This document shows, one piece after another, positions 61,107 through 64,000 of a stretch of DNA of 64,000 nt (the stretch's first letter is position 1; every line of letters starts with the position of its first letter). The notes beneath the pieces are model-generated. The model had not been told where the DNA came from. It saw only the letters and a program-made list of their open reading frames with translations, and did no database searches. A program made the position numbers and the translations under genes. Origin of the DNA: CAYRLW01 sp964425215 (GTDB taxonomy: Bacteria; Spirochaetota; Spirochaetia; Treponematales; Breznakiellaceae); NCBI GenBank assembly GCA_964425215.1, contig CAYRLW010000003.1, positions 62,001 through 126,000 of the forward strand, given 5' to 3'.

Positions 61107-61898
61107 CTAAGCGGGATTTTCTTCCAATTTCCGTTCCACCTCTTCCAGCCGTTTGTTAAGCGCTTCGATGGTCCGTTCTAGTCGAATTTTTTCCTTAGCA
61201 AGCCGTTCCCGAGGATCCTCCTCTTTTTGTTTTCCCAGTATTTTAGTTTTTACCTCATCGGGGCTTTTACCCGAAAGGAGGGCGCTCTCGGCGGCCATCC
61301 GTTGTTCCTCGTTTTTTATTCCCGCCACGATTTTCATGTTATCCGCTCCTATGGAGGGATTTACGTTATATTGATACATTTTCATGGCGGTTTTCGCTGC
61401 TAGACGGGGGATGCAGAGAACCCTATCCACGTAATCCTCGAATCGGGCACCCACGGCGTTACAGAGTTCATGGGCCTTGAGCAGTTGTTTCCCCAATTCT
61501 TTTACCAGGCTACCGTTTTCGTACAGGTACTTTTTCCGTATCTCGTCGGTCAGGGCGCTTAATTCGGGGGATTCGGCAAAGACGTTTCGATACACCCCCT
61601 GTTCTTCAGCCTTTTGAAGAAGCCCGTGAAATATGGACCAAAATTCCGCCGTATGGGATCGGGACGAAAGGGTTCCCCCCTGGGAACAGGCGTGTATATG
61701 GTGGGCGTATTCGTGAATAGCCGTGTACAGCAGGAGGTTGTCGTCGGTGAAATTCCGATTGTGGATAAGAATTTCCCGGGTCTCGCTCTTATAAAGACCG
61801 TTTACTTTTTTGCTCTGTTTACCCGTAAAAAGAACGGTAAAATCCAAGGACGGCTCTTGTATTGAAAGGAGGAGTTCCTTTACCTTGTCTTGATTCAT
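61107..61898 (-). CDS. Zincin-like protein with HEXXH motif and C-terminal coiled coil
   Basis: A 263-residue cytoplasmic protein with no signal peptide. YTAIHEYAHHIHACS near residue 63 is a HEXXH zinc motif; HTAEFWSIFH near 82 could give the third ligand, as in SprT-like or ImmA-like zincins. The C-terminal 45 residues are a charged coiled coil (RLERTIEALNKRLEEVERKL). It follows rsmE with a 10-base gap and shares its direction, so the two are likely cotranscribed. Function not recognised. Confidence 0.65.
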   Translation of the reverse strand: MNQDKVKELLLSIQEPSLDFTVLFTGKQSKKVNGLYKSETREILIHNRNFTDDNLLLYTAIHEYAHHIHACSQGGTLSSRSHTAEFWSIFHGLLQKAEEQGVYRNVFAESPELSALTDEIRKKYLYENGSLVKELGKQLLKAHELCNAVGARFEDYVDRVLCIPRLAAKTAMKMYQYNVNPSIGADNMKIVAGIKNEEQRMAAESALLSGKSPDEVKTKILGKQKEEDPRERLAKEKIRLERTIEALNKRLEEVERKLEENPA

Positions 61899-61908
61899 GG
61901 CTGGCAGT

Positions 61909-62667
61909 CTATCGGAGGGCGCCGATTTTTTCCATCCCCAGGACCACCGCCGCCACGCAGGCTGTTTCCGTCCGTAGGGCTCGAGGACCCAAAGAGACCC
62001 GCATAAAACCTCGACTTTCTAAGAGAGCCCGTTCCCGCTCGGACCATCCTCGTTCGGACCCGATCGCTATCACTAAACCGCCGTTTAGGGACCCTAAATC
62101 CCCCATGGAGCCCTGGGGCCGAACGTTGTCCGGGGCGAGGAGGGTCCACTTCCCCGGCGATGGGCCGACGAAGCGGGTACTGTCGGCCCAGGGGCTTTTT
62201 TCTAACCAGTCGGCGAGGGAGGGGTAGGTGGAAAGGGTGGGCACCGTCGTATCCCTGCTTTGTACGGCCCCCTCCCGGAGGGAAGCCTGGGCGCCCCCAT
62301 CGGTTAACAATGTGGTGTCCCGATACGCCTTATCTCCCAAGTCGGTGAGGATAAGGTCTATGGCCGAAACGCCCAGGCTGGACAGATCCCGCAACAAACG
62401 CCGTAGCTGGATAGGCCGGGGAAAGCCCACGGCCACACGAATAGGGATCCGCGGCAGGGGCGGGTACGTTAGGTCTAATGAAAAATCCAGGGACCCGTCG
62501 GGGCATAGAGCCTCTATGGTCCCAACTCCCATACGACCGCCCCAAATTCCCGCCTCAAAGGTATCCCCGGCTTGTTTATGGAGGACCTTAACCAGGTGAA
62601 CCGTCCTATCGTCCCGTTTGGGTAACGGCTTTCCCAACTCTGCCGGTTCAAAGAGAATAAGGTTCAA
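61909..62667 (-). CDS. rsmE: 16S rRNA m3U1498 methyltransferase RsmE
   Basis: A 252-residue SPOUT methyltransferase. N-terminal PUA-like domain (RTVHLVKVLHKQAGDTFEAG) and a knotted C-terminal domain with VIAIGSERGWSERERALLES near residue 195 and SLGPRALRTETACVAAVVLG near the end. It methylates U1498 of 16S rRNA. It starts 6 bases after the nitroreductase stop. Confidence 0.93.
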   Translation of the reverse strand: MNLILFEPAELGKPLPKRDDRTVHLVKVLHKQAGDTFEAGIWGGRMGVGTIEALCPDGSLDFSLDLTYPPLPRIPIRVAVGFPRPIQLRRLLRDLSSLGVSAIDLILTDLGDKAYRDTTLLTDGGAQASLREGAVQSRDTTVPTLSTYPSLADWLEKSPWADSTRFVGPSPGKWTLLAPDNVRPQGSMGDLGSLNGGLVIAIGSERGWSERERALLESRGFMRVSLGPRALRTETACVAAVVLGMEKIGALR

Positions 62668-62673
62668 CAGGGC

Positions 62674-63189
62674 CTACCATCGCTCTCGATGAATCATCGC
62701 CTTATTATACTTATCCTTGGGGTGCTGGGGCCCCTTTGGTTCCCCCACGGGTACCAAGGCCAAGGGCAGTACATCGGCGGGGATTCCCAAAATTTGGCGA
62801 ACCGCCGCTTCCCGGTCGGTGTTGGGGTACACGGCGGTCCACACCGCCCCCAAGCCCAGGGCCGTCGCCGCGAGCAAAAGATTTTCACAGGCCACTGAAG
62901 CGTCGATTATCGCGTATTCTTCCTTCCCCTGATTGGCCCGAGCGGGGGTGGAACACACCAAAACGGCGCCCCCCGTCTGGGCCGTCATCTTCGCGTAGGG
63001 TAACTCAGCGGCTAACCGTTGGAGAGTCTCTCTTTTTTCCACAATGATAAAATCCCAGGGCTGGAGGTTCACCGCCGAAGGGGCCGCCATAGCGGCCCGT
63101 ATAAGGGAATCCCATTCTTGGGATGTAAGGGCACGATCGTTAAACGATCGAACGCTGGTTCTGGAAAAAATGACATCAAAAAAATCCAT
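62674..63189 (-). CDS. Nitroreductase-family FMN oxidoreductase
   Basis: A 171-residue flavoprotein. FSRTSVRSFNDRALTSQEWD at the N-terminus binds FMN phosphate, AAPSAVNLQPWDFIIVE near residue 35, and ALGLGAVWTAVYPN near 108 are family motifs. Reduces nitro- or quinone-type substrates or carries out flavin chemistry. Likely first gene of a unit with rsmE and the zincin-like gene. Confidence 0.92.
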   Translation of the reverse strand: MDFFDVIFSRTSVRSFNDRALTSQEWDSLIRAAMAAPSAVNLQPWDFIIVEKRETLQRLAAELPYAKMTAQTGGAVLVCSTPARANQGKEEYAIIDASVACENLLLAATALGLGAVWTAVYPNTDREAAVRQILGIPADVLPLALVPVGEPKGPQHPKDKYNKAMIHRERW

Positions 63190-63219
63190 GTTCGCTACCC
63201 TCTTTGGAATTTTTTCTAG

Positions 63220-63329
63220 TTCAACGAAGGTTGAGCATGCAGATTTTTAAGCCCCGCCTATGGGCGTCTACTACCGTTTCTTCCCACGGTTGTAGTGTCC
63301 ATAGGAGGTTTTGCTCAACCTTCGTTGAA
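63220..63329. repeat. 110-bp inverted-repeat element, copy D
   Basis: Left end TTCAACGAAGGTTGAGCA and right end TGCTCAACCTTCGTTGAA are perfect inverted repeats of 18 bases. The core has its own palindromes: CCTATGGG with CCATAGG, and CTACTACCG with CGGTTGTAG. Confidence 0.9.
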
Positions 63330-63338
63330 GTAGGTATA

Positions 63339-63420
63339 GCATAAAAAGACGGTTGGAGGCGAGACTTTTACAAAACTCCCTGAGTTTTGAAAGAGCCTCT
63401 ATTAGGTACTCTTTTTATGC
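63339..63420. repeat. Nested palindrome: GCATAAAAAG ends around a GAGGC-type hairpin
   Basis: Outer ends GCATAAAAAG (63339-63348) and CTTTTTATGC (63411-63420) enclose a hairpin at 63356-63399 (CAAAACTC/GAGTTTTG with GAGGC/GCCTC ends). The right end overlaps the last codons of the OadG-like gene. Confidence 0.75.
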
Positions 63421-63542
63421 GACCTACGGTTTCTCCATTCAATGGCCTTTACCATCAGGGATATCAAAGCGGCGGTACCCATAGAAATTAGAAAGGCAAT
63501 TCCGTAGGTTAAAAACGCTATGGATATACTATTTCCGTTCAT
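63402..63542 (-). CDS. OadG-like small subunit of a sodium-pumping decarboxylase
   Basis: A 46-residue protein, MNGNSISIAFLTYGIAFLIS and onward, with one membrane helix and a basic tail. AGGAGGAGG lies a few bases before the ATG, and the gene starts 11 bases after the stop of a biotin-carrier gene. Size, topology and position fit the gamma subunit of oxaloacetate or methylmalonyl-CoA decarboxylase pumps, though shorter than usual (about 80-100). The last eight or so codons fall in a palindromic element, so its end may have been reshaped by the repeat. Confidence 0.7.
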   Translation of the reverse strand: MNGNSISIAFLTYGIAFLISMGTAALISLMVKAIEWRNRRSHKKST

Positions 63543-63553
63543 AGATCCTCCTC

Positions 63554-64000
63554 CTACTGCCGAACCGTCGCGAGCACCTGTCCGGATTCAATCTGATCCC
63601 CCTGTTTGACCATGAGGCCTTCGATTATCCCCGAAACAGGGCTATTTATGGGGGTTTCCATTTTCATGGATTCCATTACCAGGATGGATTCCCCGGCGGC
63701 TATCTTTTCTCCCACCTCTTTGTAAATTCTTAATACGAGTCCAGGTAGGGGAGATTCAATCTTAGATACTACCCCAGTTCCTTCCGGACTCCCTGTGTTT
63801 TGGGGAATGGACCGACTTCCCGCTTCTGCGGCCCGAGCCACGGTGTTCATACTTCCGTGGGCAAGGGTATTTACCCGGAACAATACGGTTCCCGCTTCGA
63901 TTTGGTCCCCCTGCATGATGCATATTTCTTGAATTATTCCGGAGTAGGGAGAGTTTATCGGGGTCTCCATTTTCATCGATTCGATTACCACCACCGTTTC
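63554..64000 (-). CDS. Biotin carrier with two biotinyl domains (5' part outside window)
   Basis: The 148 visible residues hold two biotinyl/lipoyl domains in tandem. The first ends with VIESMKMETPINSPYSGIIQ at the window edge; the second has VMESMKMETPINSPVSGIIE near visible residue 110. Both keep the biotinylated Lys in MKM. The domains are joined by an Ala/Ser/Gly linker. Probably the C-terminal part of an oxaloacetate or methylmalonyl-CoA decarboxylase alpha chain, or a free carrier; the gene following it encodes an OadG-like subunit. Confidence 0.85.
   Translation of the reverse strand, partial: ETVVVIESMKMETPINSPYSGIIQEICIMQGDQIEAGTVLFRVNTLAHGSMNTVARAAEAGSRSIPQNTGSPEGTGVVSKIESPLPGLVLRIYKEVGEKIAAGESILVMESMKMETPINSPVSGIIEGLMVKQGDQIESGQVLATVRQ

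Noticed and set aside
1..64000. rRNA, tRNA, prophage, toxin-antitoxin or defence islands
   Set aside because: None recognised on either strand. The AAA/nuclease protein at 50792 is a lone gene of a common treponemal family, with no partner to suggest a defence system.

Overview
The window looks like chromosomal DNA of a free-living or gut-associated spirochaete close to Treponema, probably of the termite-gut or Breznakiella/Leadbettera/Gracilinema kind. This is inferred from gene content: carbohydrate ABC importers with LacI regulators, an NAD-linked [FeFe]-hydrogenase, a TP0108-type phosphofructokinase, a FliL-like protein, a PD-(D/E)XK/AAA protein of a family common in treponemes, and FtsX-type export genes. 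I see no rRNA, tRNA, CRISPR array, phage or complete insertion sequence. Most genes are intact and tightly packed, with frequent ATGA overlaps.

Layout. 1-9147 (leftward): a disaccharide-uptake operon (solute-binding protein, two permeases, LacI regulator, GH65 phosphorylase fused to beta-phosphoglucomutase, ThuA-like protein, Gfo/Idh/MocA oxidoreductase) with a clear promoter and a palindromic operator. 9278-10506: a UroD-like protein and a broken AraC-type regulator. 10742-16227 (rightward): a three-gene electron-bifurcating-type hydrogenase (hydC, hydB, hydA) in which HydB carries a fused GltD-like flavoprotein. 16281-18813: a sphingosine-phosphate-lyase-like PLP enzyme and a DUF819 membrane protein. 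19018-25359 (rightward): a second sugar operon (binding protein, two permeases, GH42 beta-galactosidase, LacI regulator). 25375-31644 (leftward): TetR regulator, LolD-like ATPase, two FtsX-like permeases, a LolA-like periplasmic protein and an outer-membrane barrel, together a candidate trans-envelope export system. 31770-40405: ferredoxin-type aldo/keto reductase, phosphofructokinase, LarA-like protein, histidine kinase, SpoU methyltransferase, GH4 glycosidase and a BadF/GlcNAc-kinase-type kinase. 40710-50737: AlaX, cobalamin adenosyltransferase, DUF4139 protein, DinB-like protein, a large repeat-bearing membrane protein, HflX. 50792-64000: AAA/nuclease protein, a GlpA plus SdhB-like pair, FliL-like protein, lipoprotein, an ECF sigma/anti-sigma operon, glucan phosphorylase, a secreted family, a zincin-like protein, RsmE, nitroreductase, and the end of a biotin-dependent decarboxylase operon with a 46-residue OadG-like gene.

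The genes fit a saccharolytic fermenter: disaccharides are imported and phosphorolysed or hydrolysed, sugars pass through phosphofructokinase, and reduced carriers are disposed of as hydrogen.

The least explained feature is the intergenic DNA from about 31 kb onward. It is crowded with short palindromic elements of at least three kinds: a ~108-bp element with TTCAACGAAGGTTGAG terminal inverted repeats; a ~102-106-bp element of three consecutive hairpins; and a 153-bp composite element present in two inverted copies. One arm of the first kind lies inside the phosphofructokinase reading frame.
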